DNA of 64,000 nt. It comes from Rikenellaceae bacterium (GTDB lineage: Bacteria > Bacteroidota > Bacteroidia > Bacteroidales > Rikenellaceae). The stretch is from contig SUZG01000010.1 of NCBI GenBank assembly GCA_015060015.1, positions 1 to 64,000 of the forward strand. Direction: 5' to 3'. This document shows positions 1 through 8,984 of this stretch, one piece after another (position 1 is the first letter of the stretch; each line of letters begins with the position of its first letter). The position numbers and the translations under genes are program-made. The notes under the pieces are model-generated. The model had not been told where the DNA came from, did no database searches, and saw nothing but the letters and a program-made list of their open reading frames with translations.

Positions 1-59
1 AGCCTATCCTTAAGCTCCAGGTCGCTTGTACGAACTTTCTTTACGTTTGTATTTGACAT
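1..59 (-). CDS. rpsE: 30S ribosomal protein S5, 5' end only
   Basis: Only the first 19 codons lie in the window; the gene continues past base 1. The visible N-terminus starts MSNTNVKKVR and runs into a DLELKDRL motif, which matches the conserved start of ribosomal protein S5 (a small-subunit protein acting in decoding fidelity). It begins 5 bases after the rplR stop, in the usual spc-operon order L6-L18-S5. Identity rests on this short stretch plus position. Confidence 0.85.
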   Translation of the reverse strand, partial: MSNTNVKKVRTSDLELKDR

Positions 60-64
60 ATCGC

Positions 65-427
65 TTAGAATTTAAGGCCACCCTCACGAGCAGCGTCGGC
101 TAACATTTTAACTCTTCCGTGATAGAGATATCCGTTACGGTCGAATGCGACTGTTGAGATACCCTTCTCTGCTGCACGCTGTGCGGCCAACTTACCAACC
201 AAAGCGGCAACCTCTGACTTATTCTTACCTGCTGACTCGGCTGCAATCTCCTTATCCAAAGATGAAGCGGTAGCCAAAGTAACACCGGCAAGGTCATCGA
301 TAAACTGAACGTAAATCTGCTTATTAGAGCGGAATACGGTCATACGAGGCTGTTCAGGCGTACCGTTTACGATCTTGCGGATACGCATCTTGATCCTCTC
401 TCTTCTTTCTATCTTTGTTAATGACAT
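65..427 (-). CDS. rplR: 50S ribosomal protein L18
   Basis: L18 binds 5S rRNA together with L5 and places it in the large subunit. The 120-residue protein has the family length, a basic N-terminus ([14 protein letters not shown]) for RNA binding and the C-terminal signature [23 protein letters not shown]. It lies between rplF (18-base gap) and rpsE (5-base gap) and is translated as part of the spc block. Nothing unusual was seen. Confidence 0.97.
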   Translation of the reverse strand: MSLTKIERRERIKMRIRKIVNGTPEQPRMTVFRSNKQIYVQFIDDLAGVTLATASSLDKEIAAESAGKNKSEVAALVGKLAAQRAAEKGISTVAFDRNGYLYHGRVKMLADAAREGGLKF

Positions 428-445
428 AATGCTTTACTTATTTTA

Positions 446-1030
446 CTATTTTGATGCAGACTTACCAGCCTTACGACGAATAACCTCGCCGACAAACTTA
501 ATACCCTTACCCTTGTATGGCTCAGGCTTACGCAATGAACGAATCTTCGCTGCTACCTGACCTACCAACTGCTTGTCGATTGACTTCAATGTGAGGATAG
601 GATTACCCTTCTTCTCGGTAACAGCTGTTGCTGTGATCTCGGGAGGAAGCATAATAGCAACGTCGTGTGAGTAACCAAGACCCATCTCGAGGATGTTGCC
701 CTTAACCTCGGCCTTGAAACCAACACCCACGAGCTCCTGCTTGATCTCGTAGCCCTTTGATACGCCGATAACCATGTTGTTGATAAGTGCGCGGTACAAG
801 CCGTGCAATGAACGATGACGGGGCTGATTTGTAGGACGGGTAACCAATACGGCTGCCAACTCCTTACCAGACTTTGCGTCTGTGTGAGTACCAACCTCGA
901 CCTTAATGTCTGAATCAACCTTCTGACTCAGTGTCCCAAGTGGCCCTTTCACGCTTACCGTATTGTCTGCGGCAACCTCTACGGTTACGCCTGCCGGTAA
1001 GATTACAGGTAATTTACCAATTCTTGACAT
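446..1030 (-). CDS. rplF: 50S ribosomal protein L6
   Basis: L6 sits near the GTPase-associated region of the large subunit. The protein starts MSRIGKLPV and contains the paired beta-alpha modules of the family, with the C-terminal signature PEPYKGKGIKFVGEVIRRKAGK. At 194 residues it is slightly longer than the usual 177-185, the extra residues falling in the middle around the GTHTDAKSGKEL stretch. It is 44 bases downstream of rpsH in the same transcription unit. Confidence 0.97.
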   Translation of the reverse strand: MSRIGKLPVILPAGVTVEVAADNTVSVKGPLGTLSQKVDSDIKVEVGTHTDAKSGKELAAVLVTRPTNQPRHRSLHGLYRALINNMVIGVSKGYEIKQELVGVGFKAEVKGNILEMGLGYSHDVAIMLPPEITATAVTEKKGNPILTLKSIDKQLVGQVAAKIRSLRKPEPYKGKGIKFVGEVIRRKAGKSASK

Positions 1031-1074
1031 TTTGTTTTTGTTTAGTTTAGTTAATTAATCGTGAGAGATCAAGA

Positions 1075-1473
1075 TTAGTAGATGTAGCACAATACCTCAC
1101 CACCTACGTTCTCCTTGCGTGCCTTGGCATCGGTCATAATACCCTTTGATGTTGAAAGGATGGCGATACCCAAACCATTCAATACGCGAGGCATAGAGTC
1201 TACTGATGCATACTGACGCAAACCGGGACGGCTCACACGCTTCAAGTTCTTGATAGCGTTTGTCTTTGTTGCTGCATCCCACTTCAAAGCGATCTTGATT
1301 GTGGGGTGGCCCTTCTCGTCGTTGTCGAACTTGTAGGCCAAGATGTAACCCTGCTCGTAGAGGATCTTTGTGATCTCTCGCTTAATTTTTGAGCCAGGAG
1401 CTTCAACCACTTTGTGATTGGCTTTCACTGCGTTTCTAATTCGTGTTAGAAAATCCGCGATTGGATCTGTCAT
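1075..1473 (-). CDS. rpsH: 30S ribosomal protein S8
   Basis: S8 binds the central domain of 16S rRNA and is the translational autoregulator of the spc operon in E. coli. The 132-residue protein starts [15 protein letters not shown] and ends with the typical [26 protein letters not shown]. Unlike the usual arrangement it is not directly behind rpsN: a terminator, a 0.7-kb spacer and a promoter-like box lie between, so rpsH is probably the first gene of its own transcript (rpsH-rplF-rplR-rpsE and on). Confidence 0.97.
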   Translation of the reverse strand: MTDPIADFLTRIRNAVKANHKVVEAPGSKIKREITKILYEQGYILAYKFDNDEKGHPTIKIALKWDAATKTNAIKNLKRVSRPGLRQYASVDSMPRVLNGLGIAILSTSKGIMTDAKARKENVGGEVLCYIY

Positions 1474-1606
1474 AATGAATTAAAAGTTAAAAATTAATAA
1501 TTTGGTTAATTGTTTATCTATTTCAGGCTGCCCTCATCCCTGCTTCAACACTCCGCTACCAAGCTTCATATCCCGGCCAAAGAGTCCAACACCCTAAAAT
1601 TGCGCG

Positions 1607-1614
1607 CAAATATA
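1607..1614 (-). promoter_or_regulatory. candidate promoter core for rpsH operon
   Basis: On the minus strand the bases read TATATTTG, matching the Bacteroidota -7 element TAnnTTTG, in an AT-rich stretch. I see no clear TTTG at the expected -33 distance, so the call rests on the -7 box, the preceding terminator and the need for a start site before rpsH. The leader would be about 130 bases. Confidence 0.55.
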
Positions 1615-2149
1615 CGCAAAAGTTTTCAATAAATCGCATTTTTTCTGCTAATTTTTAAGCATTTAGGACTTTTTGCGATAAAACTTTATCTTCTCGACCC
1701 GTTTCCCAGATACCCTCGCAACAAAATGGTTTCAAATGCCATCCATTCTCGTTACTCGAATATCACACGGACGGCAGTGTCAAACGATGCCATAAAGACA
1801 CCCGACCACTGCTCCGAAAAGCCTCTTCATCTCGCCCATTCGCTTTGCCTGCTACGTCTTTGTCGGTATGCATAACAACACACCAACAAAGAGCCTCAGA
1901 ATTAGCCTCCTGCGACCTTTGAAAAGTGTAACTCGATGCCTAACCCGTTCTGCCACCTCACCATCGAGAAGTTACCACCAAGGGGCGGCACTTTCCCCGA
2001 TGCTTCGGAGAGCATACTTGGGACTCTGCATCAGTATAGAACTCACTATTGCCGCTACATCTGCACATAGCATAGGCACCCAAGGGCACCCACAATGAGT
2101 TGAGTTCTGGGGATTAATCAACGGGGTAAGGCCATAGACCTTCCACACG

Positions 2150-2194
2150 TCGAAAAAAACGTCGCTGCGGGGCGTAGTGCTACGCCCCGGCGAC
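2150..2194 (-). terminator. intrinsic terminator after rpsN
   Basis: On the minus strand a GC-rich hairpin starts 8 bases past the rpsN stop: CGGGGCGTAG pairs with CTACGCCCCG around a 2-base loop, extended by GTCGC/GCGAC outside, and is followed by a run of seven T (A run at 2153-2159). This is the strongest hairpin plus T-run in the ribosomal block and would end the upstream transcript. Confidence 0.85.
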
Positions 2195-2202
2195 CTAAAC
2201 TA

Positions 2203-2499
2203 CTACCAGCTGGCCTTCTTAACACCGGGAATCAGACCGTTTGATGCCATCTCACGGAACTGAATACGGCTGATACCAAACTGACGCATATAACCCTTTG
2301 GACGACCCGTCAATTTGCAACGGTTGTGCTGACGGATAGGGTTCGAGTTGCGAGGCAACTTCGAGAGGGCAATCCAAGCCTCCTCGTGATCCATCTCACC
2401 GCTTTTAACCTTTGCGGCAATCTCCTCGCGCTTGTGTGCGTAACGGTTTGCAAGCTTTACACGCTTTACCTCGCGTGCCTTCATTGATTCTTTTGCCAT
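2203..2499 (-). CDS. rpsN: 30S ribosomal protein S14 (zinc-free type)
   Basis: S14 helps assemble the head of the small subunit. The protein starts [13 protein letters not shown] and contains the signature [19 protein letters not shown]. It has no CxxC pairs, so it is the long, zinc-independent (C-minus) form; 98 residues fits that form. The start lies 3 bases from the rplE stop. It is the last gene before a strong terminator, so it closes the upstream transcript. Confidence 0.97.
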   Translation of the reverse strand: MAKESMKAREVKRVKLANRYAHKREEIAAKVKSGEMDHEEAWIALSKLPRNSNPIRQHNRCKLTGRPKGYMRQFGISRIQFREMASNGLIPGVKKASW

Positions 2500-2502
2500 A
2501 TA

Positions 2503-3066
2503 CTACTGGTTGTTCTTTTTAGCGTTCTTGAAAGGAAGACCGAACTCGCGAAGAAGAGCATAACCCTCCTCGTCTGTGTTAGCCGTTGTAACGAATGTGA
2601 TCTCCATACCGAAAATCTTTGTAATCTTGTCGATATCGATCTCGGGGAAGATAATCTGCTCGGTGATACCGAGAGTGTAGTTACCACGACCGTCGAACTT
2701 CTCGTTGATACCCTTGAAGTCACGGATACGAGGCATTGCCACAGCGATCAAACGCTCCAAGAACTCGTACATACGTTCTGCACGAAGCGTTACACGAACA
2801 CCGATAGGCATACCCTTACGCAACTTAAAGTTAGAGATATCCTTCTTTGACTTGGTCTGTACTGCCTTCTGACCTGTTATCTGAGTAAGCTCGGCCTGTG
2901 CAACGTCGATAAGCTTCTTATCGGCAACAGCCTGACCCATACCCTGGTTGATAACGATCTTCTCCAGTTTGGGACACTGCATTACGCTAGTGTAGCCAAA
3001 CTCCTTCATAAGGGCAGGAACGATCTGCTCCTTATACTGCGTTTTGAGTGTAGGTACGTATGCCAT
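2503..3066 (-). CDS. rplE: 50S ribosomal protein L5
   Basis: L5 binds 5S rRNA and contacts the P-site tRNA. The 187-residue protein carries the typical N-terminus ([19 protein letters not shown]), the [14 protein letters not shown] motif and a C-terminal [22 protein letters not shown]. Its start codon overlaps the rplX stop by one base, indicating coupled translation. Confidence 0.97.
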   Translation of the reverse strand: MAYVPTLKTQYKEQIVPALMKEFGYTSVMQCPKLEKIVINQGMGQAVADKKLIDVAQAELTQITGQKAVQTKSKKDISNFKLRKGMPIGVRVTLRAERMYEFLERLIAVAMPRIRDFKGINEKFDGRGNYTLGITEQIIFPEIDIDKITKIFGMEITFVTTANTDEEGYALLREFGLPFKNAKKNNQ

Positions 3067-3389
3067 TATTTAATCTCCTCTCCTGACTTTTTAGCGTAAC
3101 GAACTAATTTACCTTCTGCATTTGCCTTGCGACCTACGCGAGTGGGCTTGCCACTCTTAGGATCGAGCACCTGCAAATTTGAGATGTGAATCGGAGCCTC
3201 CTGCTCGATGATTCCACCCTGGGGATTCTGGGCATTGGGCTTGGTAGCCTTCTTGCACATATTCACGCCCTCTACAATAGCACGCTGCTTCTGGGCATCT
3301 ACCTTCAAGACTTTACCCTGCTGGCCTTTGCTATCACCTGCATTGACGTAAACAACGTCCCCTTTCTTGATATGTAACTTAACTGACAT
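3066..3389 (-). CDS. rplX: 50S ribosomal protein L24
   Basis: L24 is an early-assembly large-subunit protein with an N-terminal KOW domain, visible here at residues 7-30 ([20 protein letters not shown]). At 107 residues it matches the family. The usual VEGVN and the PxHxSNL motif ([13 protein letters not shown]) are present. The stop overlaps the rplE start by one base; rplN lies 20 bases upstream. Confidence 0.97.
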   Translation of the reverse strand: MSVKLHIKKGDVVYVNAGDSKGQQGKVLKVDAQKQRAIVEGVNMCKKATKPNAQNPQGGIIEQEAPIHISNLQVLDPKSGKPTRVGRKANAEGKLVRYAKKSGEEIK

Positions 3390-3409
3390 CTTTAAATCTG
3401 TTTTTAATA

Positions 3410-3775
3410 TTACAATACTTCAGGGGCCAACGAAATAATCTTCATATACTGATCACGCAACTCACGAGCTACGGGACCGAAGATACGTGTACCACGCATC
3501 TCACCCTGATTGTTAAGAAGAACTACGGCGTTGTCATCGAAACGAATGTATGAACCGTTGGCACGACGAATCTCCTTGGTAGTTCTAACTACTACCGCCT
3601 TTGAAACGGTACCCTTCTTCACGTCGCCAGAGGGGCTTGCACTCTTTACCGTAACGACGATCTTATCGCCGATAGAGGCGTAGCGACGCTTTGTTCCGCC
3701 AAGCACGCGAATACAAAGAACCTCCTTTGCACCGCTGTTATCTGCTACTACGAGTCTACTTTCTTGCTGTATCAT
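3410..3775 (-). CDS. rplN: 50S ribosomal protein L14
   Basis: L14 lies at the subunit interface and forms bridges with 16S rRNA. The protein has the exact family length (121 residues), the start [19 protein letters not shown] and the end LAPEVL that are near invariant in bacteria. It starts 2 bases after the rpsQ stop. Confidence 0.98.
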   Translation of the reverse strand: MIQQESRLVVADNSGAKEVLCIRVLGGTKRRYASIGDKIVVTVKSASPSGDVKKGTVSKAVVVRTTKEIRRANGSYIRFDDNAVVLLNNQGEMRGTRIFGPVARELRDQYMKIISLAPEVL

Positions 3776-3777
3776 AA

Positions 3778-4032
3778 CTACTTAGCTCTTTCAATAATTT
3801 GTACTAATCTCCAACGCTTGGTCTTGCTCAATGGACGAGTCTCCATAATACGAACTACATCGTTCTCCTTTACAGTCTCATCCAAACACTCGGCTACAAA
3901 CTTGGTAGTCTTGTTCTGGAACTTACCATAGAGAGGATGCTTAACCTTGCGCTCTACTGCAACCACAATGGTCTTCTCCATTTTGTTGCTGACAACACGT
4001 CCAATACGCTCTTTTCTAAGATTTCTTTCCAT
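3778..4032 (-). CDS. rpsQ: 30S ribosomal protein S17
   Basis: S17 binds the 5' domain of 16S rRNA. I chose the methionine of [14 protein letters not shown] (84 residues) because this is the usual start of the family and because an upstream in-frame methionine, five codons earlier at 4047, would overlap the end of rpmC. The OB-fold motif [24 protein letters not shown] is clear. Gap to rpmC is 8 bases. Confidence 0.95.
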   Translation of the reverse strand: MERNLRKERIGRVVSNKMEKTIVVAVERKVKHPLYGKFQNKTTKFVAECLDETVKENDVVRIMETRPLSKTKRWRLVQIIERAK

Positions 4033-4040
4033 AATGGTAA

Positions 4041-4235
4041 TTAACATTTAGAGTTCTTTTGACGCAGAATTGTCAGCATACGAGCTATATCTCTGCGAGA
4101 CTTCTTGATTATCGAAGGATTCTCAACCGGTGATACAGCGTGCTGCACCTTGAGCTGTGAAAGCTTCGCCTTCTCAGCGTCGATGCGCTCCTGCAAATCC
4201 TGAATTGACATATCCTTTATTTCAGCACTTTTCAT
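4041..4235 (-). CDS. rpmC: 50S ribosomal protein L29
   Basis: L29 sits at the peptide exit tunnel and binds trigger factor and SRP in other bacteria. The 64-residue all-helical protein carries the family pattern [18 protein letters not shown] and the [14 protein letters not shown] signature near the end. Order rplP-rpmC-rpsQ is standard. Confidence 0.96.
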   Translation of the reverse strand: MKSAEIKDMSIQDLQERIDAEKAKLSQLKVQHAVSPVENPSIIKKSRRDIARMLTILRQKNSKC

Positions 4236-4254
4236 TTTCTTGTTGTCTTAACGA

Positions 4255-4674
4255 TTATTCAACGTAATCACGTCGTACAATAAACTTGGTTGTAATAGGC
4301 AACTTCTGTGCGCCCAAGCGGAGTGCCTCCTGTGCTACCTCCAAGGGTACACCCTCGGCCTCAAAGAGGATACGTCCCGGTGTAACGGGAGCTACAAATC
4401 CTTCGGGATTACCCTTACCCTTACCCATACGTACCTCAGCGGGCTTCTTTGTAATAGGCTTATCGGGGAAGATGCGGATCCAGATCTGACCCTCACGCTT
4501 CATATAACGTGTGATGGCCTGACGAGCTGCCTCGATCTGACGACCGGTAATCCAAGTTGATTCAAGTGCCTTGATTCCGAATGAACCGTATGCAAGCTGG
4601 TTTCCTCTCTGAGCGAAACCCTTCATACGACCCTTTTGCATTCTTCTAAATTTGGTCTTTTTTGGCTGTAACAT
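4255..4674 (-). CDS. rplP: 50S ribosomal protein L16
   Basis: L16 organises the A-site region of the large subunit. The start [19 protein letters not shown] and the signatures [19 protein letters not shown] and [17 protein letters not shown] are diagnostic, and the length (139) is typical. It lies 29 bases downstream of rpsC. Confidence 0.98.
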   Translation of the reverse strand: MLQPKKTKFRRMQKGRMKGFAQRGNQLAYGSFGIKALESTWITGRQIEAARQAITRYMKREGQIWIRIFPDKPITKKPAEVRMGKGKGNPEGFVAPVTPGRILFEAEGVPLEVAQEALRLGAQKLPITTKFIVRRDYVE

Positions 4675-4703
4675 AATTGTCTTTTCGCTTTAAAAGGTCC
4701 TAC

Positions 4704-5435
4704 TTACTTATTGTTATTACGTCTTTTGCGAGGTGCGCCCTTGCCGCCACGGTGCTGCTGGGCATTACCCTGCTGTGATGTTGCACCCTGGATCTCAAAC
4801 AAGTCACGCTTACCATATACAGTACCGTGGCAGATCCAAGTCTTGATACCGAGGATACCTACCTTGGTAAGTGCCTCTGACAAGCAGTAATCTACATCTG
4901 CACGGAATGTGTGCAATGGAATACGTCCCTCCTTTATAGTCTCTGAACGGGCCATCTCGGCACCGCCTACACGACCTGAAATCTGTACCTTGATACCCTC
5001 GGCACCCATACGCATTGTTGATGCGATAGTGGTCTTGATGGCACGGCGGTAAGATACACGGCCCTCCAACTGACGAGCAATGTTGTTTGCTACGATAACA
5101 GCATCAACCTCAGGACGCTTAACCTCAAAGATGTTGATCTGAACATCCTTGCCGGTGAGCTTCTTCAACTCCTCCTTCAACTTGTCAACCTCCTGACCGC
5201 CCTTACCGATAATGATACCGGGGCGAGCTGTTGAGATAGTTACTGTTACGAGCTTCAATGTACGCTCGATGATAATCTTAGAAATACTTGCCTTGGCCAA
5301 ACGGACATTCAAGTACTTACGAATCTTAGCGTCTTCTACCAATTTCTCTGAGAAATCCTTACCACCATACCAGTTAGAATCCCAACCTTTGATGATACCA
5401 AGACGGTTTGCTATTGGATTTACTTTCTGTCCCAT
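4704..5435 (-). CDS. rpsC: 30S ribosomal protein S3
   Basis: S3 forms part of the mRNA entry channel. The protein starts [14 protein letters not shown], has the KH-domain core [22 protein letters not shown] (about residues 75-97) and the C-terminal domain signature [16 protein letters not shown] segment. It ends in a Gly/Arg/Lys/Asn-rich tail ([15 protein letters not shown]), longer than in E. coli (243 versus 233 residues). It starts 4 bases after rplV. Confidence 0.97.
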   Translation of the reverse strand: MGQKVNPIANRLGIIKGWDSNWYGGKDFSEKLVEDAKIRKYLNVRLAKASISKIIIERTLKLVTVTISTARPGIIIGKGGQEVDKLKEELKKLTGKDVQINIFEVKRPEVDAVIVANNIARQLEGRVSYRRAIKTTIASTMRMGAEGIKVQISGRVGGAEMARSETIKEGRIPLHTFRADVDYCLSEALTKVGILGIKTWICHGTVYGKRDLFEIQGATSQQGNAQQHRGGKGAPRKRRNNNK

Positions 5436-5439
5436 TTGT

Positions 5440-5850
5440 TTAGTTATTTTCTGCGGTTACCACTTTGTCAACTACGATGGTTACGTGATTTGAACGCTTG
5501 CGAATACGGTGAGCACGGCCCTGTGGTGCAGGCTGAATACGCTTCAACATACGACCACCATCAACCATAACCTCCTTAACGCACAATGTTACGTCCTCCA
5601 AACGTTCATTCTCGTTCTTTGCCTCCCAGTTAGCGATTGCTGACTTGAGGAGTTTCTCCATACGGATAGATGCCTCCTTCTTTGAATAACGAAGGATACC
5701 CAGTGCCTTATTAATCTCTACACCGCGGATGATGTCTGCTACCAGACGCATCTTGCGGGGAGAGGTAGGACAATCGCGCATAATTGCGATAGCCTTCTGC
5801 TTCTTTTCAGCCTTTAACTTCTCGGCTCTTATTGCTTTTCTTGCACCCAT
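5440..5850 (-). CDS. rplV: 50S ribosomal protein L22
   Basis: L22 lines the peptide exit tunnel, where its beta-hairpin contacts macrolides. The core [18 protein letters not shown] and the tip region [24 protein letters not shown] are recognisable. The 136-residue protein has an N-terminal basic extension ([19 protein letters not shown]) of about 20 residues before the common core, which is seen in this phylum. Gap to rpsS is 7 bases. Confidence 0.97.
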   Translation of the reverse strand: MGARKAIRAEKLKAEKKQKAIAIMRDCPTSPRKMRLVADIIRGVEINKALGILRYSKKEASIRMEKLLKSAIANWEAKNENERLEDVTLCVKEVMVDGGRMLKRIQPAPQGRAHRIRKRSNHVTIVVDKVVTAENN

Positions 5851-5857
5851 TGTCTAA

Positions 5858-6127
5858 CTATTTTTTCTTGTTACCTGCGTGACCACGGAAATTGCGGGTA
5901 GGAGCAAACTCGCCCAACTTATGACCCACCATATTCTCTGTTACATATACGGGAATAAACTTATTTCCGTTGTGGACAGCTATCGTCTGACCTACGAAGT
6001 CAGGCGAAATCATACTTGCTCGTGACCAAGTCTTAATGACTGTCTTCTTATTGCCCTCGGCCTGTGCTACAACCTTAGCCTCCAACTTGGGGTCAATAAA
6101 TGGTCCTTTTTTTAATGAACGGCTCAT
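5858..6127 (-). CDS. rpsS: 30S ribosomal protein S19
   Basis: S19 in the head of the small subunit contacts tRNA and S13. Start [19 protein letters not shown] and the signature [20 protein letters not shown] identify it; 89 residues is the normal length. It lies between rplB and rplV as expected. Confidence 0.98.
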   Translation of the reverse strand: MSRSLKKGPFIDPKLEAKVVAQAEGNKKTVIKTWSRASMISPDFVGQTIAVHNGNKFIPVYVTENMVGHKLGEFAPTRNFRGHAGNKKK

Positions 6128-6144
6128 TATGATACTCTATTTAA

Positions 6145-6969
6145 TTATTTTTTACGCTTTGAAATAATAAATTTCGAAGTGGTCTTCTTCGGGTTACGGG
6201 TCTTAGCACCCTTAGCCAACAAGCCCTTACGTGAACGTGGGTGACCTCCAGAGGCACGACCTTCACCACCACCCATCGGGTGATCAACAGGGTTCATAAC
6301 CACACCACGGTTGCGAGGACGGCGGCCCTGCCAACGGCTACGACCAGCCTTACCTGAACTCTCGAGGTTATGATCAACATTCGAAACAACACCTACCGTT
6401 GCACGGCAAGTTACGAGTACCATACGAGTCTCACCTGAAGGCAACTTGATAATAGCGAATTTTCCTTCGCGTGCCAAAAGCTGAGCATACGAACCGGCTG
6501 AACGTGCCATAGCGGCACCCTGGCCGGGGTAGAGTTCAATGTTATGCACTACGGTACCGAGAGGAATCTCGCTGAGGAACAATGTATTACCAACCTCAGG
6601 AGCAACACCTGCACCACTCATAATAGTCTGACCAACCTTCAAACCATTAGGTGCGAGGATATAGCTCTTCTCACCATCTGCATACACTACAAGCGCAATA
6701 CGTGCAGTACGATTAGGATCGTACTCAATAGACTTAACAGTTGCTACAATACCATCCTTTGCACGCTTGAAGTCAACGTTACGATACATCTGCTTGTGAC
6801 CACCACCAATGTAGCGTACGGTCATCTTACCTGTATTGTTACGTCCACCCGAGCTCTTCTTAGGACTCAGCAACGACTTCTCTGGTGCTGTACGAGTGAT
6901 CTCCTCGTAAGTACCAATAATCTTGTGTCTGGTACCGGCTGTTACCGGCTTAAACTTTCTTACTGCCAT
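6145..6969 (-). CDS. rplB: 50S ribosomal protein L2
   Basis: L2 is needed for subunit joining and peptidyl transferase activity. The 274-residue protein starts [16 protein letters not shown] and carries the highly conserved [17 protein letters not shown] loop (about residues 226-242) near the peptidyl transferase centre, followed by the basic end [22 protein letters not shown] long open frame on the opposite strand here is a by-product of its codon use. Confidence 0.98.
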   Translation of the reverse strand: MAVRKFKPVTAGTRHKIIGTYEEITRTAPEKSLLSPKKSSGGRNNTGKMTVRYIGGGHKQMYRNVDFKRAKDGIVATVKSIEYDPNRTARIALVVYADGEKSYILAPNGLKVGQTIMSGAGVAPEVGNTLFLSEIPLGTVVHNIELYPGQGAAMARSAGSYAQLLAREGKFAIIKLPSGETRMVLVTCRATVGVVSNVDHNLESSGKAGRSRWQGRRPRNRGVVMNPVDHPMGGGEGRASGGHPRSRKGLLAKGAKTRNPKKTTSKFIISKRKK

Positions 6970-6984
6970 AATTCCTTCGTCCTA

Positions 6985-7275
6985 TTAGATGTTACTGTAA
7001 AAATCTATCTTATCTCCATCCTTCAAGGTTACAATAGCCTTCTTGAAGTTATTAGTGCGACCTTCGAGCAAGCCGGCCTTTGTATAACGGCTCTTCAACT
7101 TACCCATACAACGAATTGTGTTAACGTCTGTAACAACAACGTTGTACATCTGCTCTACGGCGTTACGAATCTGCAGCTTGTTAGCTCTAACGTCAACGAT
7201 AAAACCGTAGCGATTCAGCTTCTCGCCCTGAATCGTCATCTTCTCGGTCAAAATAGGCTTAATAATTACTTCCAT
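6985..7275 (-). CDS. rplW: 50S ribosomal protein L23
   Basis: L23 forms the docking site for SRP and trigger factor at the tunnel exit. The sequence has the family start VIIKPILTEKM and the core VDVRANKLQIRNAVEQMYNV; 96 residues is normal. The KSRYTKAGLLEGRTNNFKKAIVTLKDGDKI part is the usual C-terminal half. Between rplB and rplD. Confidence 0.97.
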   Translation of the reverse strand: MEVIIKPILTEKMTIQGEKLNRYGFIVDVRANKLQIRNAVEQMYNVVVTDVNTIRCMGKLKSRYTKAGLLEGRTNNFKKAIVTLKDGDKIDFYSNI

Positions 7276-7289
7276 CTTTCTTGCGTTTT

Positions 7290-7916
7290 TTAAGCTAACA
7301 TTACATTCAATACATTCTCTGCACCCTCAACCATTACCAATACGTTGGCGTTCATAACCTCATAAGTGTTGATGTTCTGTGCCAATACGGGCTTGATTGA
7401 TGGGATGTTGCGGCAAGAGAGCTGAAGATTCACATTGCCCTCCGGCAGGACAAGCAGCACCTTCTTGTTTGCCACGTTCAAAGCCTCAGTCAATGCTACT
7501 ACCTGCTTTGTCTTGGGAGCATCCATAGCGATGTTCTCAATTACGCTGATAGCACCTGCCTGTGCCTTGTAAGTAAGAGCACTACGACGAGCCAAACGCT
7601 TGAGCTTCTTGTTGAGCTTGAAGCTGTAATCGCGAGGTACGGGACCAAATACGCGACCACCACCCGGGAACAAAGGTGACTTGATGCTACCGCAACGTGC
7701 ACCACCTGTACCCTTCTGACGCTTCAGCTTACGAGTAGAACCTGCTACCTCGTTACGCTGCTTGGCTTTGTGAGTACCCTGACGCTGATCAGCCAAATAC
7801 TGCTTTACGTCAAGGTAGATAGCGTGGTCATTAGCCTCCACGCCGAAGACTGCATCCGAAAGGACTACCTTACGACCAGTCTCTTTTCCTTGTGTGTTCA
7901 AAACAGCTAATTCCAT
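7290..7916 (-). CDS. rplD: 50S ribosomal protein L4
   Basis: L4 lines the exit tunnel and in E. coli represses its own S10 operon. I chose the methionine of [17 protein letters not shown] (208 residues), one base after the rplC stop; the in-frame methionine four codons upstream would overlap rplC and is not typical of the family. The loop [31 protein letters not shown] is conserved. Confidence 0.95.
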   Translation of the reverse strand: MELAVLNTQGKETGRKVVLSDAVFGVEANDHAIYLDVKQYLADQRQGTHKAKQRNEVAGSTRKLKRQKGTGGARCGSIKSPLFPGGGRVFGPVPRDYSFKLNKKLKRLARRSALTYKAQAGAISVIENIAMDAPKTKQVVALTEALNVANKKVLLVLPEGNVNLQLSCRNIPSIKPVLAQNINTYEVMNANVLVMVEGAENVLNVMLA

Positions 7917-7917
7917 A

Positions 7918-8532
7918 CTACTTCTCAATTGTTAAATAAGCACCCTTTGCCCCGGGAATTGAACCCTTAACCAAGATAAGGTTATTCTCGGGAATTACCT
8001 TTAATACTTTCAGGTTAATAACCTTAACCTGATCGCCACCCATACGGCCAGCCAAACGCTTGCCCTTGAATACGCGTGACGGATAAGATGAAGCACCCAG
8101 TGAACCAGGCTTACGCTGACGGTTGTGCTGACCGTGGGTCTGACCACCCACACCACCGAAACCGTGGCGCTTAACTACACCCTGGAAGCCTTTACCCTTA
8201 GAGATCCCTGTTACGTCAACCCAGTCCTCCTCAGAGAACATATCAACGGTAAGAACATCACCAAGGTTCACCTCTGGCATATCCTTAAACTCAGCCATCT
8301 TACGTTTAGGAGTTGTGCCCGCTTTCTTGAAGTGACCTAACAAACTGTTGCTGGTGTGTTTTTCACTCTTGTCGTCATAGGCAATCTGAACAGCCTCGTA
8401 AGAATCCTTCTCAACTGTCTTGATTTGCGTAACTACACACGGACCAGCCTCAATGACAGTGCATGGTATATTTTTACCCTCGGCACTGTAAACGGAAGTC
8501 ATTCCGATTTTCTTTCCAATTAGTCCTGACAT
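7918..8532 (-). CDS. rplC: 50S ribosomal protein L3
   Basis: L3 is an early assembly protein near the peptidyl transferase centre. Start [20 protein letters not shown] and the loop [25 protein letters not shown] (glutamine-methylation site region in E. coli) identify it; length 204 is normal. The leader between rpsJ and this gene holds a long hairpin (8611-8650) that could regulate the downstream genes. Confidence 0.98.
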   Translation of the reverse strand: MSGLIGKKIGMTSVYSAEGKNIPCTVIEAGPCVVTQIKTVEKDSYEAVQIAYDDKSEKHTSNSLLGHFKKAGTTPKRKMAEFKDMPEVNLGDVLTVDMFSEEDWVDVTGISKGKGFQGVVKRHGFGGVGGQTHGQHNRQRKPGSLGASSYPSRVFKGKRLAGRMGGDQVKVINLKVLKVIPENNLILVKGSIPGAKGAYLTIEK

Positions 8533-8610
8533 TTTTTGTCGAATTACGTTTGTTAAATAAAAGTGATTTGTATAATAGTTTAATCTATCTTTTCCTCTTC
8601 AAAGGAACTC

Positions 8611-8650
8611 GTTGCGGCGGGGTGCAACAAATCAATGCACCCCTCGCAGC
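8611..8650 (-). promoter_or_regulatory. hairpin in the rpsJ-rplC gap
   Basis: The 131-base gap between rpsJ and rplC is the longest inside the S10 part. On the minus strand it forms a stem GGGGTGCA/TGCACCCC (8619-8626 with 8636-8643) closed by a 9-base loop and extended by an imperfect CGCTGCG/GTTGCGG stem. There is no T-run behind it, so it is not a simple terminator; an RNA-level control site for rplC-rplD is possible but unproven. Confidence 0.45.
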
Positions 8651-8663
8651 GGTTATCTGCTTA

Positions 8664-8969
8664 TCAGACCTTAATCTCAACCTCAACACCTGCGGGAAGC
8701 TCCAACTTCATGAGGGCCTCGATGGTCTTGGGAGTTGATGAGTAGATGTCAACGATACGCTTGAAAGTGCAGAACTGGAACTGCTCACGTGCCTTCTTAT
8801 TAACGAAAGTAGAACGGTTCACAGTGAAAATCTGCTTCTTTGTAGGCAGGGGTACCGGACCGCTAACCATAGCGTCGGTAGCCTTCACCGTCTTGACAAT
8901 CTTCTCGGCAGACTTATCTACCAAGTTGTGGTCGAAAGACTTAAGCTTAATTCTAATTTTCTGGCTCAT
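8664..8969 (-). CDS. rpsJ: 30S ribosomal protein S10
   Basis: S10 is in the head of the small subunit and is also NusE in antitermination. The 101-residue protein starts [25 protein letters not shown] and has the conserved [17 protein letters not shown] loop. It follows fusA by 15 bases, so the str and S10 operons are joined, and there is no tuf gene between them, as is common in this phylum. Confidence 0.98.
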   Translation of the reverse strand: MSQKIRIKLKSFDHNLVDKSAEKIVKTVKATDAMVSGPVPLPTKKQIFTVNRSTFVNKKAREQFQFCTFKRIVDIYSSTPKTIEALMKLELPAGVEVEIKV

Positions 8970-8984
8970 ATTCTTTAACTCTTA

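Larger units (their letters stand above)
1474..2202 (-). other. gene-free 729-bp spacer inside the spc operon
   Basis: No plausible protein gene was found on either strand; the longest open stretch (76 codons, plus strand) has no recognisable features. On the minus strand it holds, in order, an intrinsic terminator just after rpsN, about 500 bases of mid-GC sequence with several short inverted repeats (for example GAACTCA with TGAGTTC, GATGC with GCATC), then an AT-rich part with a TATATTTG promoter core before rpsH. The middle could be a non-coding RNA, a decayed gene or a dispersed repeat; the sequence alone does not decide. Confidence 0.7.

Noticed and set aside
1868..2098. 76-codon plus-strand open frame in the spc spacer
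   Set aside because: No family features, no promoter box, and it lies opposite to the direction of the whole block.
6544..7293. 249-codon open frame on the plus strand
   Set aside because: It lies fully opposite rplB and rplW, two certain ribosomal genes, and has a composition dictated by their codons (Thr/Asn/Leu-rich, no domain).
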